A stretch of 64,000 bases of DNA from Yoonia sediminilitoris (GCF_003058085.1 NZ_QBUD01000001.1:496001-560000); one strand, 5' to 3'; shown: positions 16,188 through 24,685, counted from the stretch's first letter. Notes: generated by a model from the letters alone, not told the origin. Made by a program: numbers and translations.

Positions 16188-16724
16188 ATGTCTGAACCCG
16201 CAACCGCGCTTACCGGCTGTCTTGCCCCGATTGACAAGGATGGGTTGAACACCCTGATTGCCAACGGCAAGGCCAACCCGCAGGCGATCAAGACGCTGAA
16301 ATGCAAAACCGTCGCCGAAGGACGCTTTCGCCATGCCAACTACATCCGCGACCTGGAACCGTACATCGTCGACGAACCCCCCGGTCTACTGGGCGATGAC
16401 ACCGCGCCCAACCCGTCAGAGGCATCGCTTGCCGCGCTGGGGTCTTGCGTTGCCGTGGGTCTGCACGCCAATGCGATCCACCGTGGCATTACCATCGAAA
16501 GCCTCGAAGTTGAAATGGAAGGTGACCTGAATATCACGGGTGTCTGGGGCACAGGTGATCTGGGTGAAAAGCCCGTTGGTTTCACGGACGTGCGTATCAA
16601 CGTCGCGATGAAAGCGGACTGCCCACAGGAAACCATTGATGAACTGATTGCCCATGTCATCCAATGGTCGCCGGTCTTCAACACATTCTCGCGCCCGGTG
16701 AACATGGTTGCCGTAAGCCTCTGA
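16188..16724 (+). CDS. OsmC-family protein
   Basis: Cytoplasmic OsmC/Ohr-fold protein of 178 residues. The first redox cysteine is present in ALGSCVAVGL after NPSEASLAA. The usual second Cys-Pro-Val motif reads WSPVFNTF, so the resolving cysteine is replaced by serine, as in some OsmC-like branches. Classical two-cysteine peroxidase chemistry is therefore unlikely; a persulfide- or thiol-handling role fits better with the rhodanese nearby, but that is inference. AGAGGAGAG precedes the start, 18 bases after the permease gene. Confidence 0.82.
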   Translation: MSEPATALTGCLAPIDKDGLNTLIANGKANPQAIKTLKCKTVAEGRFRHANYIRDLEPYIVDEPPGLLGDDTAPNPSEASLAALGSCVAVGLHANAIHRGITIESLEVEMEGDLNITGVWGTGDLGEKPVGFTDVRINVAMKADCPQETIDELIAHVIQWSPVFNTFSRPVNMVAVSL

Positions 16725-16742
16725 CCCAAGATGGAGACCGCA

Positions 16743-17843
16743 ATGACACTTCAGGAAAGAATACCTGAACCAACAGCCATGCTGACCCGCGTTGATGCGG
16801 TCGCCTCATCCCAGCTTATGCCGATTGTGCGCGACATTGATGCGGGGCTTTACCCCGAAAACATCATGCGCGCCTTTGGTGAGGCGGGTGCCTATGGCAC
16901 ACATGTGACGTCTGATCTGGATATGGGCCAGACTATTCAGGCTATCGCACGTGGCGGCGAGGAATGTATTTCCACGGCCTTTTGCATGTGGTGCCAGAAT
17001 GCGCTGGCCTGGTATATCGCGTCTTCTGACAATGCTGCGCTGAAAGCGACTTTGTTGCCCAAAGTGGCAGCAGGCCAAGCGCTTGGCGGCACGGGCCTGT
17101 CAAATCCGATGAAGACTTTCTTTGGCATCGAAAAGATGCGCCTGAAAGGGACCCGGACCGCGAACGGCTACACCGTCAGAGGCTCGCTGCCGTGGGTGTC
17201 GAACGTGGGCGAGGATGGCTATTTCGGGATCGTCTTTTCGGTGGACGAGGGCGATAGTGTCAAACATGTCATGGCCGTGGCGCGTGCCGATCAACCCGGT
17301 GTCAAAACGGCTCTTGATCATGACTTCATGTCGATGGCCGGGACGGCGACTCGCACCGTCCAGTTCCGCGATGCACAGATCGAAGATATGTTCGTGTTGG
17401 CTGATCCGATTGACGGCTACCTGCAAAAAATACGCCCCGGATTTGTACTGATGCAAACCGGCATGGCGCTGGGCATGATCCGCAGCTCTATAAAGTTGAT
17501 GGAGCAGGTGCGCGGGCAGTTGGGTCATGTGAACAGATACCTCGAAATGCAGCCCGAGGATTTCCAGAAAGCGCTTGACGAACTAGAAGCGGAAATCATG
17601 GACCTTGCTCAAACGCCCTATGATACCTCCATCGCTTATTTTCGCCGCGTGATTACTGCGCGGCTCAAGGGCGGCGAATATTCAACCAAGGCTGCGCATT
17701 TCGCCATGCTGCATTGTGGCGCGCGCGGCTTCGTCAGTCAGGGGGCCGCACAGCGCCGCCTGCGCGAAAGCTACTTCATCGCCGTGGTGACGCCTGCCAC
17801 AAAACAACTTCGTAAAATGCTGGCCGAATTGCCTGCTGCCTGA
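16743..17843 (+). CDS. Acyl-CoA-dehydrogenase-fold flavoprotein without the usual catalytic Glu
   Basis: Flavoprotein of 366 residues with the three-part acyl-CoA dehydrogenase fold: helical N-terminal part, a middle beta domain containing GGTGLSNPMKTF and GYTVRGSLPWVSN, and a C-terminal helical part. The catalytic glutamate expected in an IYEGT-like segment is absent; the region reads YFIAVVTPATKQL. Related ACAD-fold enzymes such as DszC and other flavin monooxygenases also lack this base and use reduced flavin with oxygen. ATG 16743 is used because GGAG lies between it and an ATG at 16731. It sits between OsmC and rhodanese genes, so a desulfurising or oxygenating reaction is a reasonable guess. 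Confidence 0.8.
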   Translation: MTLQERIPEPTAMLTRVDAVASSQLMPIVRDIDAGLYPENIMRAFGEAGAYGTHVTSDLDMGQTIQAIARGGEECISTAFCMWCQNALAWYIASSDNAALKATLLPKVAAGQALGGTGLSNPMKTFFGIEKMRLKGTRTANGYTVRGSLPWVSNVGEDGYFGIVFSVDEGDSVKHVMAVARADQPGVKTALDHDFMSMAGTATRTVQFRDAQIEDMFVLADPIDGYLQKIRPGFVLMQTGMALGMIRSSIKLMEQVRGQLGHVNRYLEMQPEDFQKALDELEAEIMDLAQTPYDTSIAYFRRVITARLKGGEYSTKAAHFAMLHCGARGFVSQGAAQRRLRESYFIAVVTPATKQLRKMLAELPAA

Positions 17844-17860
17844 TCCAGAAAGGAAATAAC

Positions 17861-18718
17861 ATGACGTCGGTACTTATTTCACCTGCTGAACTTGCCGCAA
17901 TGCCATCCGAAGAGATCGTGATTATCGACACCCGCGCACCGGAAAGTTTTGCCGCAGGCCACATTCCAGGTGCGGTCAACCTGCATGACATTTTTACCTA
18001 TTTGGCTACCTCCGATTCCGAAGGCATGGCCGAACTGACCCAGAAGTTCGCTGATGCATTTGGCGCTGCCGGGCTGGATGGGACGAAAATGGCCGTGATT
18101 TATGAACAATCCATGGACAGCGGATTTGGCCAGTCCTGTCGGGGTTATTTCTTGCTCAGCTATCTGGGCTACCCCAAGATCAACGTTCTGCATGGTGGCT
18201 TTGCTGCATGGGAGGCCGCAGACATGCCAACCACCACCGAAGCGCAGTCGCCGCAACCAGCGGAATTCTCGATTGATCCGGCGGCAGCAGACCTGATGCT
18301 GACTGTCGATGACGTCAAAGCGGCCCTTGATATGCCAGAGGTCACATTGCTGGATGTACGCGATGTGGACGAATGGGTCGCGACCAGCTCGTCCCCCTAT
18401 GGCAAGGATTTCTGCCCGCGCAAAGGCCGCATCCCCGGTGCAAAATGGATCGAATGGTACCGCATGATGAAGCCGACCGCCGATGGGCCGATGATGAAAT
18501 CGTCAGAGGAAGTTCTGGCGGAATGCGCCAGTGTCGGGATCGAAACCGATACGCCAGTCTACATTTACTGCTTCAAGGGCGCGCGTGCATCCAACACATT
18601 CCTTGCGTTGAAAGAAGCAGGCGTGAAGGACGTGCGCATCTATTTCGGGTCGTGGAACGAATGGTCGCGCGACACGAGCCTGCCCATTGAAGAAGGGTTG
18701 CCGTTTGCCAGCCACTAA
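17861..18718 (+). CDS. Tandem-domain rhodanese (sulfurtransferase)
   Basis: Sulfurtransferase of 285 residues with two rhodanese domains. Domain 1 (about 1-125) is structural. Domain 2 (about 145-280) carries the active loop CFKGAR with Cys237 and Arg242, the six-residue size typical of sulfur rather than phosphate substrates. The loop differs from CRKGVT (thiosulfate) and CGSGVT (mercaptopyruvate) enzymes, so the donor cannot be named. No export signal is visible. It is preceded by AGAAAGGAAA and overlaps the next gene. Next to cyanase and an OsmC protein it could move sulfane sulfur between cyanide/cyanate-related compounds and a thiol acceptor. Confidence 0.87.
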   Translation: MTSVLISPAELAAMPSEEIVIIDTRAPESFAAGHIPGAVNLHDIFTYLATSDSEGMAELTQKFADAFGAAGLDGTKMAVIYEQSMDSGFGQSCRGYFLLSYLGYPKINVLHGGFAAWEAADMPTTTEAQSPQPAEFSIDPAAADLMLTVDDVKAALDMPEVTLLDVRDVDEWVATSSSPYGKDFCPRKGRIPGAKWIEWYRMMKPTADGPMMKSSEEVLAECASVGIETDTPVYIYCFKGARASNTFLALKEAGVKDVRIYFGSWNEWSRDTSLPIEEGLPFASH

Positions 18719-19307
18719 GGTCGTTGACTATTACTTTGCGCCGATGTCGGGTTATGCCTATCTGGGGCATGCCCGCTTTGCGGAAATTGCGACCGGGGCG
18801 GGGGCCAAGGTGCGTTATCATCCGCTTGATATGGCACAGGTTTTTGCGGCTGCGGGGTCTTTCCCGCCCGCGAAATACCCCGACGTGCGCCAGAAGCACC
18901 GCAAGGCGGACATGGCCCGCTGGGCGGCAAAGCTGGGCCTGCCGATCAACACGTCACCCGCATTTTGGCCTGTGCCGATGGCTTTGGCCTGTCGCGTGAT
19001 TGTCGGGGCCGGAACAATCGGCGCGGATCAGGGGGCCGTGGTCAATGCTGTGCTGTCCGCAGTCTGGGTTCACGATCTGAATATCGCAGAGGTTGATGAC
19101 ATGGCCAAGGCATTGGACCTGCACGGTCTGGATGCTGAACCCGTTCTGGCAGCGGCGTCTGATCGGAATGTGGTTGCATCGGCAGAGGCTGAAACCAAAG
19201 CGGCGATAGACAAGGGCATTTTCGGCTCGCCCACATATATGCTGGGCGATGACTGGTTCTTTGGGCAAGACCGGCTGGATTTCCTCGGGGACCTGCTGGC
19301 GCGCTAG
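18705..19307 (+). CDS. DsbA-fold 2-hydroxychromene-2-carboxylate isomerase family protein
   Basis: Kappa-GST/DsbA-fold protein of about 200 residues. Features of the HCCA-isomerase family are FAPMSGYAYLGHARF near the N terminus (the active Ser position of SPYSYL), and FGSPTYMLGDDWFFGQDRL near the C terminus. I place the start at TTG 18705 because AGAAGGG lies seven bases upstream, within the end of the rhodanese gene, giving a 14-base overlap; TTG 18687 would precede that element. Family members bind glutathione, so it may act on a glutathione adduct or persulfide in this pathway. True isomerase substrates are not indicated by the neighbours. Confidence 0.82.
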   Translation: MPATKVVDYYFAPMSGYAYLGHARFAEIATGAGAKVRYHPLDMAQVFAAAGSFPPAKYPDVRQKHRKADMARWAAKLGLPINTSPAFWPVPMALACRVIVGAGTIGADQGAVVNAVLSAVWVHDLNIAEVDDMAKALDLHGLDAEPVLAAASDRNVVASAEAETKAAIDKGIFGSPTYMLGDDWFFGQDRLDFLGDLLAR

Positions 19308-20248
19308 GCACAGACCGGCGCATCGGCGGACCAGCGGTGAATCGGGATATGCGGTTCGCTGGCAAGCGTTGCGCGGGCGTCTTCCCAGCCTAGTTTCCAT
19401 TTGCGCCAGTCCGTCAGCACAGTTTCGGGTGCGGCTGCACTTCGCGCAATGAATTTGGGGAAATGCTCGCGCCCGGTATGTTGCCCGGTCACGTTAAATC
19501 GCAGGTCAAACGACCAGCGGAAACCGTCCGATAGATTGGGCAGCGACGCATGAGCCACCAGCGGATGAAACAACACAACACCGCCCGACGGGACGGGCAG
19601 GGGAACGGCCTTGCTCTTGTCCAGCGCGCCCGGCGCGATCGCGGTTTGTTTTTGCGGGCAATGGGGCAGCAGGCCTGCGTCAATGCCCGGCACCGCCTGC
19701 AAACATCCGTTTTCAACGGTTGCGTCGGTGATCGCGACCCAAGCAGTGATCATTTCCGTGCTATCCGCCTGTTCATGGCCCACGCCGCGATCCTGATGCC
19801 ATTCGGTGCTGGTGACATGCGCGCGGATTTCATCATCGCTCAGTTGCGGGGCAGGCGGCTTGATCCGCACATGCTGAATGGGATTGAGCGTGATTTCAGG
19901 GCCAATCAAAGCCTCAATGATGCCCAACAGACGGTCATGCATGACCAGATCAAAGATCGCAGGTCCAAAATGCATTGGCGTGCCGGTGGTAATCACGTCG
20001 CCGGGCAGGCTGATATCCATCGGCTGAAACCAGTCACATCCGGCAGCATATGACAGGCTGAGCTTGTCCCAAAAGCTCAGGCCCGGGCTGTCGGTGACGC
20101 GCCCTTCGCGGACCCATCCGGCAAAAAGGTCATCCATCAGCGTCGCATACTCTTGCCTGACCGCGGCAATGACGTCCTGTGGGATGATATCGGGCAGCAC
20201 CAGATACCCATTCTGTTCGAAGTCCTGCTTTTGTGCCTGTGTCAGCAT
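19304..20248 (-). CDS. Phytanoyl-CoA dioxygenase (PhyH) family protein
   Basis: Fe(II)/2-oxoglutarate-dependent dioxygenase-like protein of 314 residues. The metal triad is visible as HQD in TEWHQDRGVGHE and a distal His in HPLVAHASLP, with a later Arg in GFRWSFDLRFN for 2-oxoglutarate. The 3' end overlaps the convergent HCCA-type gene by four bases. It starts divergently from the dehydrogenase at 20442, with a TGGTATACCA site between, so it may belong to the sugar-acid regulon rather than the sulfur operon. The substrate cannot be read from the sequence. Confidence 0.82.
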   Translation of the reverse strand: MLTQAQKQDFEQNGYLVLPDIIPQDVIAAVRQEYATLMDDLFAGWVREGRVTDSPGLSFWDKLSLSYAAGCDWFQPMDISLPGDVITTGTPMHFGPAIFDLVMHDRLLGIIEALIGPEITLNPIQHVRIKPPAPQLSDDEIRAHVTSTEWHQDRGVGHEQADSTEMITAWVAITDATVENGCLQAVPGIDAGLLPHCPQKQTAIAPGALDKSKAVPLPVPSGGVVLFHPLVAHASLPNLSDGFRWSFDLRFNVTGQHTGREHFPKFIARSAAAPETVLTDWRKWKLGWEDARATLASEPHIPIHRWSADAPVCA

Positions 20249-20404
20249 GTCATACGCTCCGCTTATAGTGGTTTGCCAAGTCCTCGTCGGGCGTGACCCA
20301 ATCCCACTTCTTCGGGCAGATCATTCTGCAGAACATGGCTGGTCACGCGGGTGATTTTCATAAGACTTTGCCCTTGTTACAGGCGCTTGGCTTGCCGTCC
20401 TGCT

Positions 20405-20414
20405 TGGTATACCA
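20405..20414. promoter_or_regulatory. GntR-type operator TGGTATACCA, copy 1
   Basis: Perfect 10-bp palindrome TGGTATACCA with T-rich flanks, 28 bases before the ATG at 20442 and in the divergent gap with the PhyH gene. The same core recurs at 27169, 27224 and 37081, always at promoters of this island. Confidence 0.75.
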
Positions 20415-20441
20415 TTTTAAGAATGACAAGGGAGACAGGCA

Positions 20442-21341
20442 ATGGCAAGCGGCGCGGTGGCAATATTTGGGTTGGGTGCAATGGGGGCAGGCATGGCCGG
20501 TGCGTTGCTGCGGGCGGGTCTGACGACACATGGCTATGATATCAATGCCGATGCGGTTGCGCGGTTTCAGGCGGCGGGCGGTGCTACCGGTTCAGTAGAA
20601 GAGGTGGCCGAAACCCTTGATGCTGTTGTTGTGGTCGTCGTGAACGCGGCCCAGACAGAGGCCGTGTTGTTCGGCGACAACGGGATTGCGGCCAAGCTGT
20701 CTGCGGGCACTGTGGTCGTAGCCTGCGCGACGGTTGCGCCTGATGTGGCGCGCGATCTGGCCGCCCGCTGCGCTGATCTGGGGCTGCTTTATCTGGATGC
20801 GCCCGTGTCAGGTGGCACAATCCGGGCCGCCGATGGCACACTGTCCATTCTGGCCTCTGGCAGCCGTGCGGCATTTGCCAAGGCGCAACCTGCGCTGGAT
20901 GCGATGGCGTCACAGTTGTTTGATCTGGGTGATGAAGTCGGTGCTGGGTCGTCGATGAAGGCGGTCAACCAGATGCTGGTTGGTATCCAGATTGCGGCGA
21001 TGGGCGAGGCGCTGACCTTTGGCATGACCCAAGGGGTCGCGCCTGACAAATTCCTCGAGATCATCAGCCAATGCGCTGGCACAAGCTGGGCGCTGGAAAG
21101 CCGCGCGCCGCACGTGATCGCGGGCGATTACACGCCATTGAGTGCTGTTGATATCTGGCTCAAGGATCTTGGGATCGTGCTCGACATTGCCAAAGGGGCC
21201 AAGTTTGGCGCGCCTCTGACAGCCGCCGCTTTGCAGCAATATCTGGCAGCGTCAGGTTCTGGCCTTGGCAAAGAGGACGACGCGGCAGTGGCCAAAGTCT
21301 ATGCGCGCAATGCCGGATTGACGCTGCCGGGCGGTGAATAG
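20442..21341 (+). CDS. NAD(P)-dependent beta-hydroxyacid dehydrogenase (LtnD/HIBADH family)
   Basis: Cytoplasmic dehydrogenase of 299 residues. An N-terminal Rossmann motif GLGAMGAGMAG, the substrate-binding stretch DAPVSGGT and the catalytic Lys in GSSMKAVNQML place it in the 3-hydroxyisobutyrate/tartronate-semialdehyde/L-threonate dehydrogenase family. GGGAGACAGG precedes the start. An operator of the GntR regulon lies in its promoter. Linked to a DUF1537 kinase, it resembles LtnD, which oxidises a C4 acid sugar at C2 before phosphorylation; the exact acid is not determined. Confidence 0.87.
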   Translation: MASGAVAIFGLGAMGAGMAGALLRAGLTTHGYDINADAVARFQAAGGATGSVEEVAETLDAVVVVVVNAAQTEAVLFGDNGIAAKLSAGTVVVACATVAPDVARDLAARCADLGLLYLDAPVSGGTIRAADGTLSILASGSRAAFAKAQPALDAMASQLFDLGDEVGAGSSMKAVNQMLVGIQIAAMGEALTFGMTQGVAPDKFLEIISQCAGTSWALESRAPHVIAGDYTPLSAVDIWLKDLGIVLDIAKGAKFGAPLTAAALQQYLAASGSGLGKEDDAAVAKVYARNAGLTLPGGE

Positions 21342-21342
21342 G

Positions 21343-22674
21343 CTATCCGTCGAGGAACGTTTTCTGTTCGTCCCGCAATTTGAAGATATCTTGGTCGTCA
21401 ATGATCACGACGTCGTCGAGACTGACAATCTGATCTTTTTTGATGGGTCTCTTGAGCTTGATGTGATGCGCCAGACCAATCGGTAGGGCATTGCGCGCAC
21501 GCGACACGGCCGCAGGGATCGCCTTGGCCCAGACCTTGTAGCCGCCCTCGCCATCCAGATAGTCACCGGCGGCGAAGTCTCCTTTGGCGGTTGCGACTGC
21601 ATCCCCCCGCCAGCGGGACGAACGGCCCGTGGCCTCGCCCCGCAAACAGGCTGACAGCACCGAAACGGACGTTTCCAGCCCGATCAAATGGAACGGCCGC
21701 CACATCGATCCGTACCAGCCCGATGCATCTGTCAGCAGGCCATATTGCTGGAAGCAGGCGCGCGTATACGCATTGGGCGCACGGAATGTCACGAACATCC
21801 CGTACTGGATATTGTTCAACACAACACGCCCATCCGGTTCGCGGCTGGAGGCGATATCGACAAGGCCGGGGCGTGCCAATTGGCCGCCATCGCGTTGCGG
21901 TTTGAACACGGTCGCAAGGTCTTGCAGGCCCGCTGGATGAAAGGCGAGCCCGTCATCAGGGCAGTCCAGCCCTGTCGCGTTGGCCACAGCCGCCATCTCA
22001 ATCGCTGCCTTGGTGCCGTCGGTGAAGGAATTGTACATTTTGGGGTTAAAATCCCCGGCGGCGACCTCTTCCTCTGTCCAGCCGAAATAGTCCCATACCG
22101 TGTCAGGGGTTGAATAGCGGTAGGGGGGCGCAAAGTTCATGCCCTTGCCCGCCGCGACCAGTTCAAACCCGCAGGCGTGGACCCAATCGACCAATTCGCA
22201 AATCGCCGCGGGCTGGTCACCATAGGCCATGGAATAGACCACACCAGCCTGCCGTGCGCGGTCTGCCAGCACGGCACCGCACAGCACGTCAGCCTCGACA
22301 TTCACCATCACCACATGCTTGCCCGCCGCAATCGCGGCAAGGGCATGGCGCGTGCCTGCAAGCGGGTGGCCGGTTGCCTCTATTATGCAGTCTATCTCAG
22401 CCGTGGCGAACAGGTCAGCGGCATCCTCTGTCAGGCAGGTGGTGCCGCCCTTGACGGCATCCTGCATCGACTTGGCGGCATATTGGTCCGCATCCCATCC
22501 GGTGCGGGCCAGCGATGCTTTGGCCTTTTCCATATCCAGATCGGCAATGCCTACGATGTGGTAATTCTGGATGTGTTTCGCCTGCGCAAGGATCATTGAT
22601 CCGAACTTGCCAGCTCCGATCAGACCAATGCGCACCGGCGTTTCACGCGCGGCAAGAAGTGAAGACAAATTCAT
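21343..22674 (-). CDS. Homoserine-dehydrogenase-like oxidoreductase with C-terminal SAF-type domain
   Basis: Protein of 443 residues with an N-terminal Rossmann fold (GLIGAGKFGSMI, about residues 17-28), a middle region resembling the homoserine-dehydrogenase/Gfo-Idh group, and a C-terminal SAF-like part (ALPIGLAHHIKLKRPIKKDQ to the end). Such proteins are often misnamed flagellar FlgA relatives because of the SAF domain. It is convergent with the dehydrogenase at 20442 (one base between stop codons) and divergent from the transketolase operon. A role as an oxidoisomerase or reductase in sugar-acid breakdown is plausible. I do not recognise a characterised close homologue. Confidence 0.78.
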   Translation of the reverse strand: MNLSSLLAARETPVRIGLIGAGKFGSMILAQAKHIQNYHIVGIADLDMEKAKASLARTGWDADQYAAKSMQDAVKGGTTCLTEDAADLFATAEIDCIIEATGHPLAGTRHALAAIAAGKHVVMVNVEADVLCGAVLADRARQAGVVYSMAYGDQPAAICELVDWVHACGFELVAAGKGMNFAPPYRYSTPDTVWDYFGWTEEEVAAGDFNPKMYNSFTDGTKAAIEMAAVANATGLDCPDDGLAFHPAGLQDLATVFKPQRDGGQLARPGLVDIASSREPDGRVVLNNIQYGMFVTFRAPNAYTRACFQQYGLLTDASGWYGSMWRPFHLIGLETSVSVLSACLRGEATGRSSRWRGDAVATAKGDFAAGDYLDGEGGYKVWAKAIPAAVSRARNALPIGLAHHIKLKRPIKKDQIVSLDDVVIIDDQDIFKLRDEQKTFLDG

Positions 22675-22723
22675 CGTGACCCTCCTGTTCCGGCTTTATA
22701 GCACGCTGAGGCATTCAGGTATG

Positions 22724-22738
22724 TGAAGCTGTGCTTCA
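22724..22738. promoter_or_regulatory. Inverted repeat TGAAGC-N3-GCTTCA, candidate operator
   Basis: Exact 6-bp arms separated by TGT in the 137-bp gap between the divergent SAF oxidoreductase and transketolase genes. It begins with T and ends with A in a dyad, as LysR-type boxes often do, and a LysR gene ends the transketolase locus. Assignment to that regulator is a guess. Confidence 0.4.
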
Positions 22739-22811
22739 TTAATGATTAAGAAAATTATATTGATTTGCCATAGCCGTCATGGCCTGCTGTCCGCCACAAG
22801 GGGGGCATCCG

Positions 22812-23651
22812 ATGAATGTGAGCGGATCAAACGTCAGTCTGGCGCAACGGGCTTGGGCGATCAGACGCAATGCGCTGTTGATGGGAGAGGTGCAGGGCCA
22901 AGGCTATATCGGGCAGGCGCTGGGCGTGGCTGACGTGCTGGCTGTGTCCTACTTCCACGCTTTGTCCTACCGCGCGGACGATCCCGAATGGGAGGGCCGC
23001 GACCGTTTTTATCTGTCGATCGGGCACTATGCCATCGCACTTTACGCTGCAATGATCGAGGCAGGGATCCTTCCCGAAGATGAGATCGGCACCTATGGCA
23101 TGGATGACAGCCGGATGCCGATGTCGGGCATGGCGGCCTATACTCCGGGGATGGAAATTACCGGCGGGTCGCTGGGTCATGGTCTGGGAATTGCGGTTGG
23201 CGCCGCATTGGGCCTCAAGCGCAAGAAGAACCCGGCCTTTGTCTATAACATGCTGTCCGATGGCGAATTGGGCGAGGGTTCAACATGGGAGGCGGTGATG
23301 TCCGCCGTGCAGTGGAAGCTGGATAATCTGATTGCCATTGTCGATTTCAACAACCAGCAGGCGGATGGCGCCACGACGCATGCGCTGGCCCAGGTGCCAG
23401 AGGCAGCAAAATGGGAAGCGTTCGGCTGGTTCGCCCAAACCGTCGATGGCAACGACATGGACGCGGTGGTTGCGGCCTTTGATGCCGCGCGCGCGCATGA
23501 GGGCGCGCAGCCGCGCGTCATTATCTGCAACACCAAGATGTGCAAGGGTGTGCCGTTTCTGGAGGATCGCGAAATCACCCATTTCGTGCGCGTCGAACCT
23601 GATGAATGGGCCAAGGCGCTTGCCATACTGGATGAGGAGAAACCGCAATGA
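22812..23651 (+). CDS. Transketolase, N-terminal (TPP-binding) subunit
   Basis: First half of a split, two-subunit transketolase, 279 residues. The TPP motif region is intact: SDGELGEGS followed by WEAVMSAVQWKLDNLIAIVDFNNQQADG-like residues ending the motif. ATG 22812 follows AAGGGGGG; an in-frame ATG at 22779 lacks a ribosome site. It is coupled by ATGA to the C-terminal subunit. Split transketolases are frequent in catabolic islands; one known case is apulose-4-phosphate transketolase (AptA/AptB). With ketose phosphates made nearby, it would transfer a C2 unit to an aldose phosphate. Confidence 0.88.
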   Translation: MNVSGSNVSLAQRAWAIRRNALLMGEVQGQGYIGQALGVADVLAVSYFHALSYRADDPEWEGRDRFYLSIGHYAIALYAAMIEAGILPEDEIGTYGMDDSRMPMSGMAAYTPGMEITGGSLGHGLGIAVGAALGLKRKKNPAFVYNMLSDGELGEGSTWEAVMSAVQWKLDNLIAIVDFNNQQADGATTHALAQVPEAAKWEAFGWFAQTVDGNDMDAVVAAFDAARAHEGAQPRVIICNTKMCKGVPFLEDREITHFVRVEPDEWAKALAILDEEKPQ

Positions 23652-24685
23652 ACGCGCAGGAACTTTCGCGCAGGCAGTCGAAGTATACGGCACGCAAAGC
23701 GCCCAAAGGCGAACGGTTGGCGACCTCGGCGATGATCGCGTCGCTTGACAGCGAGGGGCGCGACACGGTTGCGGCCCCCTTCGGGCACGCGCTGGTCGAT
23801 ATTGCCCAAACCCGCGATGACATCGTGGGCCTGACCGCTGATCTGTCAAAATACACCGACCTGCATGTCTTTGCCAAAGCTTATCCCGACCGTTTTTACC
23901 AGATGGGCATGGCCGAAGCGGTGATGATAAGTGCCGCTGCCGGACTTGCCCGCGAAGGCTTTACACCCTTTGCCACGACCTATGCGGTTTTCGCGTCGCG
24001 TCGCGCCTATGACTTTATCATCATGGCGATCGCAGAGGAAAACCTGCCGGTCAAGATCGTCTGCGCGCTGCCCGGACTAACGACGGGCTATGGCCCCAGC
24101 CATCAGGCAACCGAGGATCTGGCGATCATGCGCGGGATGCCGAACCTGACGATCATCGACCCTTGCGACGCGACAGAGATTGATCAGGCAACACGCGCCA
24201 TCGCGGATCATCCGGGACCGGTTTATATGCGTCTGCTGCGCGGGCAGGTGCCCGATGTGCTGGGCGAATACGGCTATCAGTTCAAGTTGGGTAAGGCGCA
24301 GATGTTGCGCGACGGCAAGGATGTGCTGTTTGTGTCGTCCGGCTTCATGACCATGCGGGTGCTGGATGCGGCCGGTAAATTGCGGGCCGATGGGATTGAT
24401 TGCGGCGTGCTGCATGTGCCCACGATCAAACCACTGGATACCGCGACGATCATCGCAGAGGCCGGCAAGGGCGGGCGGTTGGTGGTCACGGCTGAAAACC
24501 ATTCCGTCACCGGTGGCTTGGGAGAGGCGGTCGCGGCCACCCTGATGCGGGCCGGAGTGCATGTGCCCTTCCGCCAGATTGGCCTGCCTGATGCCTTCCT
24601 CGATTCGGGCGCATTGCCGACCCTGCACGATCAGTATGGCATTTCGGTCGATGCGGTGACGACCTCGGTCAAGGGATGGATGTGA
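23648..24685 (+). CDS. Transketolase, C-terminal subunit
   Basis: Second subunit of the split transketolase, 345 residues, with the pyrimidine-binding domain (YQMGMAEAVMISAAAGLA, including the Glu that activates TPP) and the C-terminal transketolase domain (GRLVVTAENHSVTGGLG). The first about 40 residues form a charged extension. Overlaps of ATGA upstream and TGATG downstream tie it to the N-terminal subunit and to the SDR gene. Confidence 0.88.
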   Translation: MNAQELSRRQSKYTARKAPKGERLATSAMIASLDSEGRDTVAAPFGHALVDIAQTRDDIVGLTADLSKYTDLHVFAKAYPDRFYQMGMAEAVMISAAAGLAREGFTPFATTYAVFASRRAYDFIIMAIAEENLPVKIVCALPGLTTGYGPSHQATEDLAIMRGMPNLTIIDPCDATEIDQATRAIADHPGPVYMRLLRGQVPDVLGEYGYQFKLGKAQMLRDGKDVLFVSSGFMTMRVLDAAGKLRADGIDCGVLHVPTIKPLDTATIIAEAGKGGRLVVTAENHSVTGGLGEAVAATLMRAGVHVPFRQIGLPDAFLDSGALPTLHDQYGISVDAVTTSVKGWM

